DNA of 42,083 nt from Pirellulales bacterium (lineage in GTDB: Bacteria > Planctomycetota > Planctomycetia > Pirellulales > JAEUIK01), in assembly GCA_019745975.1 (NCBI GenBank), contig JAIESQ010000017.1, forward strand, positions 1 to 42,083, in the 5' to 3' direction. Shown here one piece after another: positions 32,304 through 39,672 of the stretch. The first letter of the stretch is position 1. Each line of letters begins with the position of its first letter. Made by a program: the position numbers and the translations under genes. A model generated the notes under the pieces. The model was not told the DNA's origin and made no database searches. It saw only the letters and a program-made list of their open reading frames with translations.

Positions 32304-33092
32304 ATGAACTACGACGATATCCTCTATGCCGAGCAATCGGGCATCGCCACGATCACCATCAACCGCCCGCAGGTGTTTAATGCCTTCCGCGCGCAGACGT
32401 GCGAGGAACTGATCGACGCCTTTTCGCGCGCCGGCTGGAATCGTTCGATTGCCGTCATCGTGCTGACCGGCGCGGCCGACAAAGCGTTTTGCACAGGTGG
32501 CGATCAATCGTCGCACACGGAGGTCGGCGGATACGGCGGTCGCGGCACGGTCGGTTTGCCGGTGGAACAGTTGCACAGCGCGATTCGCGACGTGCCGCAA
32601 CCGGTGATCGCCCGCGTACAAGGCTTCGCGATTGGTGGCGGCAATGTGTTGGCCGCGTTGTGCGACCTGACGATTGCTTCCGAGAAGGCGATTTTCGGCC
32701 AGGTCGGGCCCAAGGTCGGTTCGGTCGATCCAGGCTTCGGCACGGCGTACCTGGCGCGCGTTGTGGGAGAAAAACGTGCGAGAGAAATGTGGTACCTGTG
32801 CCGGCGATATTCGGCCGCCGAGGCGCTCGCCATGGGCTTGGCGAATGTGGTCGTGCCGCACGACCAGCTCGACAACGAAGTTGCCCGCTGGTGCGAGGAG
32901 CTCAAGCTGCGCAGCCCAACCGCGCTGGCGATTGCCAAGCGCTCGTTCAATGCCGACACCGAGCAAATTCGCGGGCAGGGAGCGTTGGGCTTGCAGGCCT
33001 TGGCGTTGTTCTATCAATCGGCCGAACACCGTGAAGGCGTCGCGGCGTTTCACGAGAAACGACCCCCAGATTTCGGCAAGTTCCGGTTGTGA
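32304..33092 (+). CDS. badI: BadI-like 2-ketocyclohexanecarboxyl-CoA hydrolase
   Basis: A 262-residue crotonase-fold enzyme starting at ATG 32304, with AGAGG upstream. BadI hydrolyses 2-ketocyclohexanecarboxyl-CoA, opening the ring to pimelyl-CoA. The stretches AFCTGGDQSSH, GRGTVGLPVEQLHSAIRDVP, PVIARVQGFAIGGGNVLA, AIFGQVGPKVGSVDPGFGTAYLARVVGEK and SPTALAIAKRSFN match Rhodopseudomonas BadI as I recall it, far beyond a general enoyl-CoA hydratase. MenB is the nearest relative, and its GQVGPKVGSFD signature is shared; the RDVPQPV and YSAAEAL context and the BadH partner favour BadI. It is last in a run of three plus-strand genes and convergent with the macro-domain gene, 29 bp away. Confidence 0.82.
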   Translation: MNYDDILYAEQSGIATITINRPQVFNAFRAQTCEELIDAFSRAGWNRSIAVIVLTGAADKAFCTGGDQSSHTEVGGYGGRGTVGLPVEQLHSAIRDVPQPVIARVQGFAIGGGNVLAALCDLTIASEKAIFGQVGPKVGSVDPGFGTAYLARVVGEKRAREMWYLCRRYSAAEALAMGLANVVVPHDQLDNEVARWCEELKLRSPTALAIAKRSFNADTEQIRGQGALGLQALALFYQSAEHREGVAAFHEKRPPDFGKFRL

Positions 33093-33121
33093 GCCGGCGG
33101 CAGTGTACGCGCCATGATGCG

Positions 33122-33670
33122 TTACGAACTTCCCAGGGTCAGTTCTTCGAGCGTGGCGGCAAAAGCTCCATAGGCGCCGCCATCGAACAGCACGAATCGC
33201 ACGAGCGCCGGCGCACGCTGGCTGCGCAGAAAATCGATCGCAGCGCCTAACGCCACCTGGCTGGCACGATCGAGCGGGTAACCGTAAGCTCCAGTCCCCA
33301 GCGACGGGAGTGCGATCGATGTGCACTGATGCTCGACTGCCAGTTGCAACGACGATTGGTAGGCCGATGCCAACAAGCTCGCCTCGTTACTTGTGCCCCC
33401 GCGCCAGCGCGGCGCCACGGCATGAATTACAAACTTCGCCGTCAGCAAGCCGCCGCCGCTGATGACGGCACTGCCGATGGGACATCCGTCTGGGTAGCGG
33501 CGCGCGGTCTCGGCCATGATTCCTGGCCCGCCCCGGCGATGGATCGCGCCATCGACACCACCTCCGCCAGCTAGTTGGCTATTGGCGGCGTTGACGATCG
33601 CGTCGACCGCTTGTTGGGTGATGTCACCTTGCGTCAATTCCAACGTTTGTCCGGCGACCGAAACGCGCAT
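33122..33670 (-). CDS. Macro-domain protein, O-acetyl-ADP-ribose deacetylase-like
   Basis: A 182-residue cytoplasmic protein starting at ATG 33670. The macro domain binds ADP-ribose and in the YmdB/MacroD group removes acetyl or ADP-ribosyl groups. The marks are complete: LTQGDITQQAVDAIVNAANSQLAGGGGVDGAIHRRGG (ADP-ribose pocket, catalytic Asn/Asp-Gly region), GSAVISGGGLLTAKFVIHAVAP, and ALPSLGTGAYGYPLDRA near the C-terminus. Length is the usual one. It lies between badI (convergent) and the beta-helix gene (divergent), with no operon partner and so no hint of a specific toxin or NAD-related role. Confidence 0.93.
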   Translation of the reverse strand: MRVSVAGQTLELTQGDITQQAVDAIVNAANSQLAGGGGVDGAIHRRGGPGIMAETARRYPDGCPIGSAVISGGGLLTAKFVIHAVAPRWRGGTSNEASLLASAYQSSLQLAVEHQCTSIALPSLGTGAYGYPLDRASQVALGAAIDFLRSQRAPALVRFVLFDGGAYGAFAATLEELTLGSS

Positions 33671-33779
33671 GGCAAATCCTTCGCACGAAGCTCACTGCGG
33701 CGAAATCAACATTTTACCCCAGCGTGCTAGACTTGAAGACTCGCCGCTTGACAGTCCTGGAAATCCGGGGAGCGACCGC

Positions 33780-34685
33780 GTGCTGCGCTGCTGGCTTCGC
33801 CTGCTGACTTGGAACTTCGTGCTGGCATTTCACGCAGAAGTGCTCAGCGCCCGCGATTGGTTCGTGAACAATCGCGGCGGCGACGACACATTCAGCGGGC
33901 AGATCGAACAAACCGGCACGCTCGACGGACCCGTGCGCACGATCACGCGCGCCCTGCGCATGGCCGGAGCCGGCGATCGCATCGTGCTGGCCAACTCGGG
34001 CGAACCGTATCGTGAGAGCGTGAGCCTTGTCGGCGGACCGCACAGCGGGCTGCCAGGGCATCCCTTTGTGATCGAGGGCAATGGGGCGACGCTCGAAGGG
34101 CGCGCGATCATTCCGCCCGAGGCCTGGGAGTCGTACCACGGCGCGGTATTCCGCTTTTCGCCGCGCCGCCTGGCATACCAGCAGTTGTACTTGAACAACA
34201 AGCCGGCCCTTCGGCATCCGACGCCTCGCGGCGGTGCGCTGCCGAAGCTGGCGCCGCTCGAATGGTTTCTCGATGGCGGCTATCTGTACTTTCGCATCGA
34301 AGACGAGCGAATGATCGACGACTACGCGCTGTCGTGCGCGGGCGAAAAGACAGGCGTCACTGCTTACAAAGTGCACGATGTCGTTATTCAGAACCTGACG
34401 ATTCAGGGCTTTCAGATCGACGGCATCCAGGTGCACGACTCGGTCGAGTGCCTTGTGGGCGGCGTGGTTTCGCGCGGCAACGGGCGAACTGGCATCGCGG
34501 TTGTCGGTGCTTCCCGAGCGACGCTCGATCGATGCGTGCTGGGCGATAATGCCGAAGCTCAATTACTCGTCGCGTATCCAGCCCGGGCCACAGTGCTCGA
34601 GTGCGATTTGTTGCCGAAAGCCGCGCCGCCGATCATCAACCGCGGCGGGCAGGTGGAAGTCGACGGCAAGCCGTTTACTGAGTGA
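33780..34685 (+). CDS. Exported right-handed beta-helix repeat protein
   Basis: A 301-residue protein starting at GTG 33780, seven bases after GGGGAG; this start gives a signal peptide (LRCWLRLLTWNFVLAFHAEVLSA). Then comes DWFVNNRGGDDTFSG, followed by GPVRTITRALRMAGAGDRIVLA, the DUF1565-type start of surface beta-helix proteins. Regular coils follow: DVVIQNLTIQGFQIDGIQVHDS, LVGGVVSRGNGRTGIAVVGAS and LDRCVLGDNAEAQLLV. Proteins of this kind bind or degrade polysaccharides, but no catalytic residues are recognisable. A longer frame upstream to 33516 overlaps the macro gene and is not credible. It is convergent with the LPG-synthase-type gene, 11 bp away. Confidence 0.75.
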   Translation: MLRCWLRLLTWNFVLAFHAEVLSARDWFVNNRGGDDTFSGQIEQTGTLDGPVRTITRALRMAGAGDRIVLANSGEPYRESVSLVGGPHSGLPGHPFVIEGNGATLEGRAIIPPEAWESYHGAVFRFSPRRLAYQQLYLNNKPALRHPTPRGGALPKLAPLEWFLDGGYLYFRIEDERMIDDYALSCAGEKTGVTAYKVHDVVIQNLTIQGFQIDGIQVHDSVECLVGGVVSRGNGRTGIAVVGASRATLDRCVLGDNAEAQLLVAYPARATVLECDLLPKAAPPIINRGGQVEVDGKPFTE

Positions 34686-34696
34686 CGCAGCGACAG

Positions 34697-35824
34697 CTAA
34701 GCGCCCGTGGCCGGTGTTTTCTTCGATGCCGGCGGCGCGCCGTTTTCGCTCGCACGCCGCTCTCGGGCGATCGCTTCGTCGAGCGAGGACATCTCGCCGC
34801 CGTGGGTAGCCACATATTCCGCTTCGTGCATCAATTCGGACATCTGTCGTCGGCTAAACAGATAGGCGACGCCTCCCGCCAGAGCGTCGAGAATCTGGAT
34901 CACGCGGTACACGACCGCGATTTTCAAGACGGCCACCGTATCGAGTTTCACGGCAACCGGCACTTCGGCGTAGAGCACCTTGAGCGCCGCTTCGACCGCG
35001 CCCAGCCCCATCAGCGGCAGCGGCAGGGCTGAGGCCACCATCGCCAGCGGCACGATCACGAAGTGCTCAGCCAGCGTGGGAGTTTCGGCCAGCAACCCCC
35101 GCGCGCTGTAGTACACGCCCAGCGTTCCCAGCACATGCACGGCCACGGTCATGATGGTGACGACGAACAACACGCCAATTCTCTGGCGATAGATGCGGAC
35201 CGCCACCAGCAGCTTGCCGATCGTCGGGCCAATCTTGGGAAGATTGCTGAGCAGCTCCGACAGACGGCCATCGGTGAACCCCGGGACCAAGAGCATCACG
35301 ATCCCGATCGCGCCGCCGATGATCGACACCCAGGTAAGCCAGTTGATCGCTTGAATCTCGGGCACGGGAGAGCCCGCCAGCCCGTTGTAGAAAATCGCGA
35401 TTCCCGCGATCACGAACAGCACGTACAAGCCGATGATCCGGTCGATCAGCACGGTGGCCACGGCTTCGGCCCGGTGATCGGGCGCTTCGCGGGCGATAAA
35501 GATCGCGCGGAATAGATCGCCCCCCACGCTCCCCAGCGATACGAAGTTCAGCATGTAGCCGAGGAAGCCAAGCCTAAAGGCATCTCGGAGTCGAAACGGA
35601 ATGTCGAGCGCCCGCACCAACAGGTGCCAGCGCACGATCGTAATCACCAGGCTTGAGAACATGGCGAACCAGGCCGCCAGCAGCAACGTCCAACTACGTG
35701 GCGGCTGGCGCGTCCAATCGAGACCGCTCCCTTGGGTCTCGCTGATGGCCTGGTAGACGAGCCAGCCGATCAGCAGCGCCGAGGCAGCGAACTTGACGAT
35801 GGTCAGCAGCGTGCGGCGTGACAA
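34697..35824 (-). CDS. LPG-synthase-type integral membrane protein (UPF0104/AglD2 family)
   Basis: A 375-residue inner-membrane protein starting at TTG 35824; GGGAG eight or nine bases upstream supports this unusual start. About eight hydrophobic helices are visible. The family motif GYMLNFVSLGSVGGDLFRAIFIAREAP and AVATVLIDRIIGLYVLF match the lysylphosphatidylglycerol synthetase TM family (PF03706), as does PLMGLGAVEAALKVLY. Relatives act as flippases or in lipid modification; the catalytic aminoacyltransferase domain of true MprF is absent, so this is the membrane part alone. The C-terminal 50 residues are charged and cytoplasmic. It stands alone and diverges from the tRNA-Ala promoter. Confidence 0.88.
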   Translation of the reverse strand: MSRRTLLTIVKFAASALLIGWLVYQAISETQGSGLDWTRQPPRSWTLLLAAWFAMFSSLVITIVRWHLLVRALDIPFRLRDAFRLGFLGYMLNFVSLGSVGGDLFRAIFIAREAPDHRAEAVATVLIDRIIGLYVLFVIAGIAIFYNGLAGSPVPEIQAINWLTWVSIIGGAIGIVMLLVPGFTDGRLSELLSNLPKIGPTIGKLLVAVRIYRQRIGVLFVVTIMTVAVHVLGTLGVYYSARGLLAETPTLAEHFVIVPLAMVASALPLPLMGLGAVEAALKVLYAEVPVAVKLDTVAVLKIAVVYRVIQILDALAGGVAYLFSRRQMSELMHEAEYVATHGGEMSSLDEAIARERRASENGAPPASKKTPATGA

Positions 35825-35852
35825 ACCGGGCTCCCGGTGGCAACCGTCGTTC

Positions 35853-35881
35853 TTGACAGTACGAAACGGGGGTGATAGGTT
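35853..35881 (+). promoter_or_regulatory. Sigma-70-like promoter upstream of tRNA-Ala(GGC)
   Basis: TTGACA (35853-35858) and TAGGTT (35876-35881) are spaced by 17 bp. It would read through about 210 bp to the tRNA at 36099, longer than usual for a tRNA leader. The stretch between holds no recognisable gene, so a closer promoter may exist or the leader may carry something unseen. Confidence 0.4.
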
Positions 35882-36098
35882 TGCGTGCTGGCCGGCGAAG
35901 CGATTTTCGGCAGCAAACTAGCTGACGGCAAAAACTTACGACAAGCCGTGACTCTAAGTGACGGTGGCGGCCAGCGGCACGCGAAACGGCTGCCAGGTCG
36001 AATTCGCGCGCCGAAAGGTTGCGTCACTTTAGGTAACCGTGCGATTTGTCACAAGGTCTGCTCGGGCCGCCCACGACTGCCTGGCGCCCGCTACCTTC

Positions 36099-36171
36099 GG
36101 GGGATTAGCTCAATTGGGAGAGCGCTTGGCTGGCAGCCAAGAGGTCAGGGGTTCAAATCCCCTATCCTCCA
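36099..36171 (+). tRNA. tRNA-Ala (anticodon GGC)
   Basis: A 73-nt cloverleaf: acceptor GGGGGAT (36099-36105) with ATCCTCC (36164-36170) and discriminator A36171. The D-arm is AGCTCAATTGGGAGAGC. The anticodon loop CTGGCAG gives GGC, reading GCC. The T-loop TTCAAAT is standard. CCA is not encoded. Its 3' end begins an inverted repeat leading to a GIY-YIG gene. Confidence 0.93.
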
Positions 36172-36259
36172 TTCGACTCGCTTCGCTCGCTCATGGCGGG
36201 CCAATTTGAAGGAGTCGGTAATAGATCGACATGCAAATCCAGCGGTCGCGAGTCGAATG
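36170..36259. repeat. Inverted repeat starting at the tRNA-Ala 3' end
   Basis: CATTCGACTCG (36170-36180) and CGAGTCGAATG (36249-36259) are a perfect 11-bp inverted pair. The left arm overlaps the last base pair and discriminator of the tRNA. A partial third copy (GAGTCGAA) follows near 36277. The next gene encodes a GIY-YIG nuclease. This is consistent with an integration scar or mobile boundary, but no integrase or second att site is seen. Confidence 0.5.
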
Positions 36260-36298
36260 TCCTGAGCGACCAACGGGAGTCGAAGGGCAATTGGCATC

Positions 36299-36628
36299 AT
36301 GGTCCCCGATCTACACTGGTGGACCTACATTCTCCAGTGCCGAGATGGTAGCTACTACGTAGGTTCGACTAGCGATCTGGCATCGCGCATTCAAGTGCAC
36401 CAGTCTGCTGCCGGTCCCCGATATACCGCCGCTAGATTGCCGGTTCGACTCGTTTACTCCGAGCGTCACTCTACACTTCAACAAGCGATCCGTCGTGAAC
36501 GGCAAATCAAGCGCTGGAGTCGTTCAAAGAAAGCCGCGCTCATCGCCGGTGACGCCGCGACGTTACAAGCGTTGAGTCGATGCCGAGAAGTATCGCGACG
36601 ATCAGGTTCACATCGTACGAACTTCTAG
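36299..36628 (+). CDS. GIY-YIG endonuclease-domain protein
   Basis: A 109-residue protein starting at ATG 36299. The GIY-YIG nuclease core is complete: WTYILQCRDGSYYVGST (the two Tyr-containing strands of the GIY-YIG motif), then DLASRIQVHQSAAGPRYTAARLP with the catalytic Arg region, and AIRRERQIKRWSRSKKAALIAG with the conserved Glu. Single-domain proteins of this UvrC-N / YhbQ type are small DNA nucleases or structural relatives; their targets are mostly unknown. It lies 127 bp downstream of tRNA-Ala, separated by an inverted repeat. Such small GIY-YIG genes are often found in many copies beside tRNAs, which suggests mobility; that is inference. The last 25 residues (Arg/Ser-rich) are outside the domain. 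Confidence 0.88.
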   Translation: MVPDLHWWTYILQCRDGSYYVGSTSDLASRIQVHQSAAGPRYTAARLPVRLVYSERHSTLQQAIRRERQIKRWSRSKKAALIAGDAATLQALSRCREVSRRSGSHRTNF

Positions 36629-36670
36629 CAGCCTCGCCGACAACTCGAGGCACGACTTCTTCCCCCCCTC

Positions 36671-37219
36671 ATGTCCCACCCGACGACCCTCGCCGTGCTC
36701 GAACTCTTCCGCCGCCGCGGCAACTCGCAATATGGGCGCGAGGCGGTCACCCAGCTCGAGCACGCACTGCAGGCCGCCATGTTCGCCGAGCGCGATGGGG
36801 CCGACGCCTCGCTCATCACCGCGGCGCTGCTGCACGACGTCGGCCATCTTTTGCATGCACTCCCCAACGACGCTCCTGAGCAGGGCATCGACGATCATCA
36901 CGAAACGGCCGCTGCCATTTGGCTCAATAAGCGCTTCGGGCCCGACGTTGTCGAGCCGGTGCGGTTGCACGTTGCCGCCAAGCGCTATCTCTGCACGGTC
37001 GAGCCCGAGTATCGCGAGGTGCTCAGCGGGCCATCACTCGTAAGTCTCGAACTGCAAGGGGGCTTACTTAGCGATGGCGAGCGCGAAGAGTTCGAGTCGT
37101 CAGTGTCTTGCGCGGCGGCCGTGCTGCTCAGGCGCTGGGACGACGCCGCCAAAGTCGTCGGCCTGGCGACCCCGCCGCTGGAGCATTTTGCCCAGTACGT
37201 CGATGGCTGTGCGAGGTAG
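36671..37219 (+). CDS. phnZ: PhnZ-like HD-domain oxygenase
   Basis: A 182-residue protein starting at ATG 36671. PhnZ is a mixed-valent di-iron oxygenase that cleaves 2-amino-1-hydroxyethylphosphonate to glycine and phosphate. The ligands expected from known PhnZ line up: Tyr21 and Glu24 in NSQYGREA, His31 in QLEHALQ, His55-Asp56 in LLHDVGH, His77 in DDHHETAA, His100 with Lys104 in HVAAKRYL, and an Asp in RRWDDAAK near residue 155. The spacing is nearly constant relative to the marine PhnZ I recall. The usual partner PhnY (an Fe/2-oxoglutarate hydroxylase) is not in the window. The start overlaps nothing; the next gene encodes a di-heme cytochrome with its own promoter. Confidence 0.75.
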   Translation: MSHPTTLAVLELFRRRGNSQYGREAVTQLEHALQAAMFAERDGADASLITAALLHDVGHLLHALPNDAPEQGIDDHHETAAAIWLNKRFGPDVVEPVRLHVAAKRYLCTVEPEYREVLSGPSLVSLELQGGLLSDGEREEFESSVSCAAAVLLRRWDDAAKVVGLATPPLEHFAQYVDGCAR

Positions 37220-37338
37220 GAAACCGGCGACTCTCGTGCGTCGATTCGCGGCCGATTGGCTCATCGCTTGCGCGTCCGCCCTATAATTGGTTGGTGGTAC
37301 CCCGAGCGCCCTTGCCGTGTGTTGGAGGTGATCCCCCT

Positions 37339-38751
37339 GTGACGGCGATTCAGCATGACAGTCCGATTGTAGCGGAACGACCGGCCTTGGTCTTGTTGCT
37401 GCTATTGTTGAGCGCTTCGAATTGGGCGACCGCCGACGAGCTTGCTGCCGCTACTGTCAGTTCGACGAGCAGCGAAGCCGCCGCGCGCGGTTACCGCTAT
37501 CTGACCACCAAGCCCTATCAGCCGGTCGACTTCACCGCCGCAGAGTTCGACGCCCTCTGGAAAGTCTGGCCGCCGGAGCTCAAGGTCGCCGCCGAAAAAG
37601 CCACTCCAGCCGAACGCCGCCGCCTGGCTTTCTCGCGCTATGGGCTCGTGCCCAATCCCGACTCGCCCGATGGTGCGCCGTTGGGCGTGGTCGACACGCC
37701 AATGGGTTGGGCGATGAACTGCCTGAGCTGCCATGGTGGAAAAGTTGCCGGCCGCGTCATCCCGGGACTTGCCAACTCACACTACGCCTTTCAGACGCTG
37801 ATTCAGGATGTCGCCAATGCCGAGCTCGCCTCGGGCCAGCCCTTGTCGCCCAGGCAGGCGAACACGGCCCTCATTCCGCTCGGCCGCTCGAACGGCACGA
37901 CCAACGCCCAAACGGCCAGCGTGCTGCTCTCTTCCCTGCGCGACCGCGAGCTGCACTTGCTCGAAACGCCGCGCAAAGTCCCGTTCGAGAATTACGACCT
38001 CGACGCCCCGCCGTTCTGGAACACCAAGAAAAAGTCGCATTTGTATATCGACGGTTTCGTGCCAAAGACGGCGCGGGTGATCATGCAGTTCGTGCTCGTG
38101 CCAGCCAACTCGGCCGAGACGATCAAGAGTTGGGAGTCTGATTTTCAGGACGTGCTCGCCTGGATTGAATCGGTCGAGGCGCCGAAGTACCCGTACGCGA
38201 TCGATCGCGACCTGGCCGAGCGCGGCCGGCCGATTTTCAATCGGGCGTGCGCTGAGTGCCATGGCACGTACGGCCCCAGCGGCAGCTATCCCGAAAAGCG
38301 CGTTGACATTGCCGAAATTGGCACCGACCGCCTGCGGCTCGACGGCATGCCGGTCGAGCACCGGCGGTTCTATCAGGAAAGCTGGTTCGGCGAATTTGGA
38401 AAACTCGAAGTTGTCGAGCAGCCGACCGGCTACGTCGCCCCGCCGCTCGATGGCGTGTGGGCATCGGCCCCGTACTTTCACAACGGCAGCGTGCCGACGC
38501 TGTGGCACGTCCTGCACGAAGCGAAGCGCCCCACGGTCTGGCTGCGCAGCGAAGATGGCTACGACCACGAGCGCGTGGGCTTGGAAGTGACCGAGTTCGA
38601 CAAGCTACCCCCCGAGGTGCGCCGCGCTGACGACAAGCGCCGGTACTTCAACACGCGATTGCGAGGCAAGAGCGCCGCGGGGCACAGCTTCCCCGAGCAG
38701 TTGAATGAAGGCGAGAAGCGCGCGGTGCTCGAGTATCTCAAGTCGCTTTGA
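37339..38751 (+). CDS. Exported di-heme c-type cytochrome (cytochrome c peroxidase / RoxA-like)
   Basis: A 470-residue periplasmic protein. GTG 37339 is decided by an ideal ribosome binding site, GGAGGTGAT (37324-37332), six bases upstream; a TATAAT hexamer at 37282-37287 is a plausible -10. A signal peptide follows (RPALVLLLLLLSASNWATA). Two heme c sites are visible: NCLSCHGG (near residue 134) and RACAECHGT (near residue 310). The second half has YVAPPLDGVWASAPYFHNGSVPTLWHVL, typical of cytochrome c peroxidase / RoxA-like di-heme proteins, and a C-terminal helix (LNEGEKRAVLEYLKSL). It probably passes or takes electrons in the periplasm; the substrate is unknown. It follows the PhnZ-like gene by 119 bp but has its own promoter. 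Confidence 0.85.
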   Translation: MTAIQHDSPIVAERPALVLLLLLLSASNWATADELAAATVSSTSSEAAARGYRYLTTKPYQPVDFTAAEFDALWKVWPPELKVAAEKATPAERRRLAFSRYGLVPNPDSPDGAPLGVVDTPMGWAMNCLSCHGGKVAGRVIPGLANSHYAFQTLIQDVANAELASGQPLSPRQANTALIPLGRSNGTTNAQTASVLLSSLRDRELHLLETPRKVPFENYDLDAPPFWNTKKKSHLYIDGFVPKTARVIMQFVLVPANSAETIKSWESDFQDVLAWIESVEAPKYPYAIDRDLAERGRPIFNRACAECHGTYGPSGSYPEKRVDIAEIGTDRLRLDGMPVEHRRFYQESWFGEFGKLEVVEQPTGYVAPPLDGVWASAPYFHNGSVPTLWHVLHEAKRPTVWLRSEDGYDHERVGLEVTEFDKLPPEVRRADDKRRYFNTRLRGKSAAGHSFPEQLNEGEKRAVLEYLKSL

Positions 38752-38819
38752 GAGCCGCGCACGGCAAGCGAAACGCCGCTCCTAGCCGCGCAACGCCTTT
38801 TGGATCGCACAGGCTCTTT

Positions 38820-39122
38820 TCACTGCTGCGGCAACACCACTTCCTCGTAGTGCTCGACCGTTGGAAACGGATCGTAGAAGTGATGCAACAGCGCCTTCCA
38901 TTCCTGATACTCCGCGGAGCGGCGAAACCCTTCCCTATGGTCCTCGATTCTCCGCCAATCAACTAGCAAGATGAATCGCGAAGGCCGCTCGACACACCGG
39001 CAGAGTCGGTGGCGAACGTAGCCAGGCATTGAAGTAATGATCCGTTGTGCCTGGGCGAACGATCGTTGGAATTCAGCTTCCTGCCCCGCAAGGACGTCGA
39101 GAATGGCGACTTCGAGGATCAT
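38820..39122 (-). CDS. ABM-domain (antibiotic biosynthesis monooxygenase-like) protein
   Basis: A 100-residue protein from ATG 39122; the frame is open upstream to 39191 but the domain starts here. It has the dimeric ferredoxin-like ABM fold: ILEVAILDVLAGQEAEFQRSFAQAQRIITSMPGY (strand and first helix), SRFILLVDWRRIEDHREGFRRSAEYQEWKALLHHFYD, and a C-terminal strand EHYEEVVLPQ. Such small proteins act on quinones, heme or reactive carbonyls, or merely bind ligands. Catalytic residues are not conserved across the superfamily, so no reaction is assigned. It is the last gene of a three-gene minus-strand run, 70 bp after the DUF488 gene. Confidence 0.82.
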   Translation of the reverse strand: MILEVAILDVLAGQEAEFQRSFAQAQRIITSMPGYVRHRLCRCVERPSRFILLVDWRRIEDHREGFRRSAEYQEWKALLHHFYDPFPTVEHYEEVVLPQQ

Positions 39123-39192
39123 TGCTGCCGATTCTCGCTCGCGACACCAGCCAAGCCAGAAAGTCGCGCGATCATCGTCTTCTCCTCGCAAG

Positions 39193-39615
39193 CTAGGTGT
39201 TAACTAGGCTGGCACCCCGTTCGGCGAGCAGCACCCGCAGAATCGACCGGTGGCAGCGCGCTTCGATCTCGCAGTAACAACCAAGCGAGAAGTTTGTCTG
39301 CCGCGACAGCGCCGCTAGCAAATCCAACTGCCTCGCAGCGTCGGGCAGGCTCATCTCCCGGCGAAACTTCCGCTCGAATACGCGCCACGCCCGTGCATCG
39401 TCAGCCTGCTTGAACGCTTTGATCAAATCCGGGCTCGGCGACAAGGCGGGCAACCACACGTCGTAAAAGTCGCGCCGAGCGTAATCGCGCTTGGACACTC
39501 CGCGCGGGGGCCTGCGCACGGTGCCCAGCCGCAAGCCCTCGCCAGGCGCGCGTGGAGAGCCGAGTTGAACGATGCGAATCGACAATGTTGAGCTAACCAG
39601 CGACTGAGCTGCCAA
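39193..39615 (-). CDS. DUF488 family protein
   Basis: A protein of up to 140 residues. The start is uncertain: TTG 39615 opens the frame, TTG 39585 would begin nearer the conserved SIRIVQLGSPR, and neither has a clear ribosome binding site. The family pattern is clear: IRIVQLGSPRAPGEGLRLGTVRRPPRGV, then FYDVWLPALSPSPDLIKAFKQ and FERKFRREM, with the C-terminal LLAALSRQTNFSLGCYCEIEARCHRSIL in which Cys-x-Cys and Cys-His occur. DUF488 relatives (YeaO type) have unknown function. It lies between the copper-monooxygenase fusion (57 bp upstream) and the ABM protein (70 bp downstream) on one strand. Confidence 0.78.
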   Translation of the reverse strand: MAAQSLVSSTLSIRIVQLGSPRAPGEGLRLGTVRRPPRGVSKRDYARRDFYDVWLPALSPSPDLIKAFKQADDARAWRVFERKFRREMSLPDAARQLDLLAALSRQTNFSLGCYCEIEARCHRSILRVLLAERGASLVNT

Positions 39616-39672
39616 TCAACGCTCACGTTGGCGCGCGAAAACTCGCGTATTTCACCGCCGTCACCGCTACGA

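Noticed and set aside
36099-36628. GIY-YIG gene as part of a group I intron in the tRNA
   Set aside because: The tRNA is uninterrupted and the nuclease gene lies outside it.
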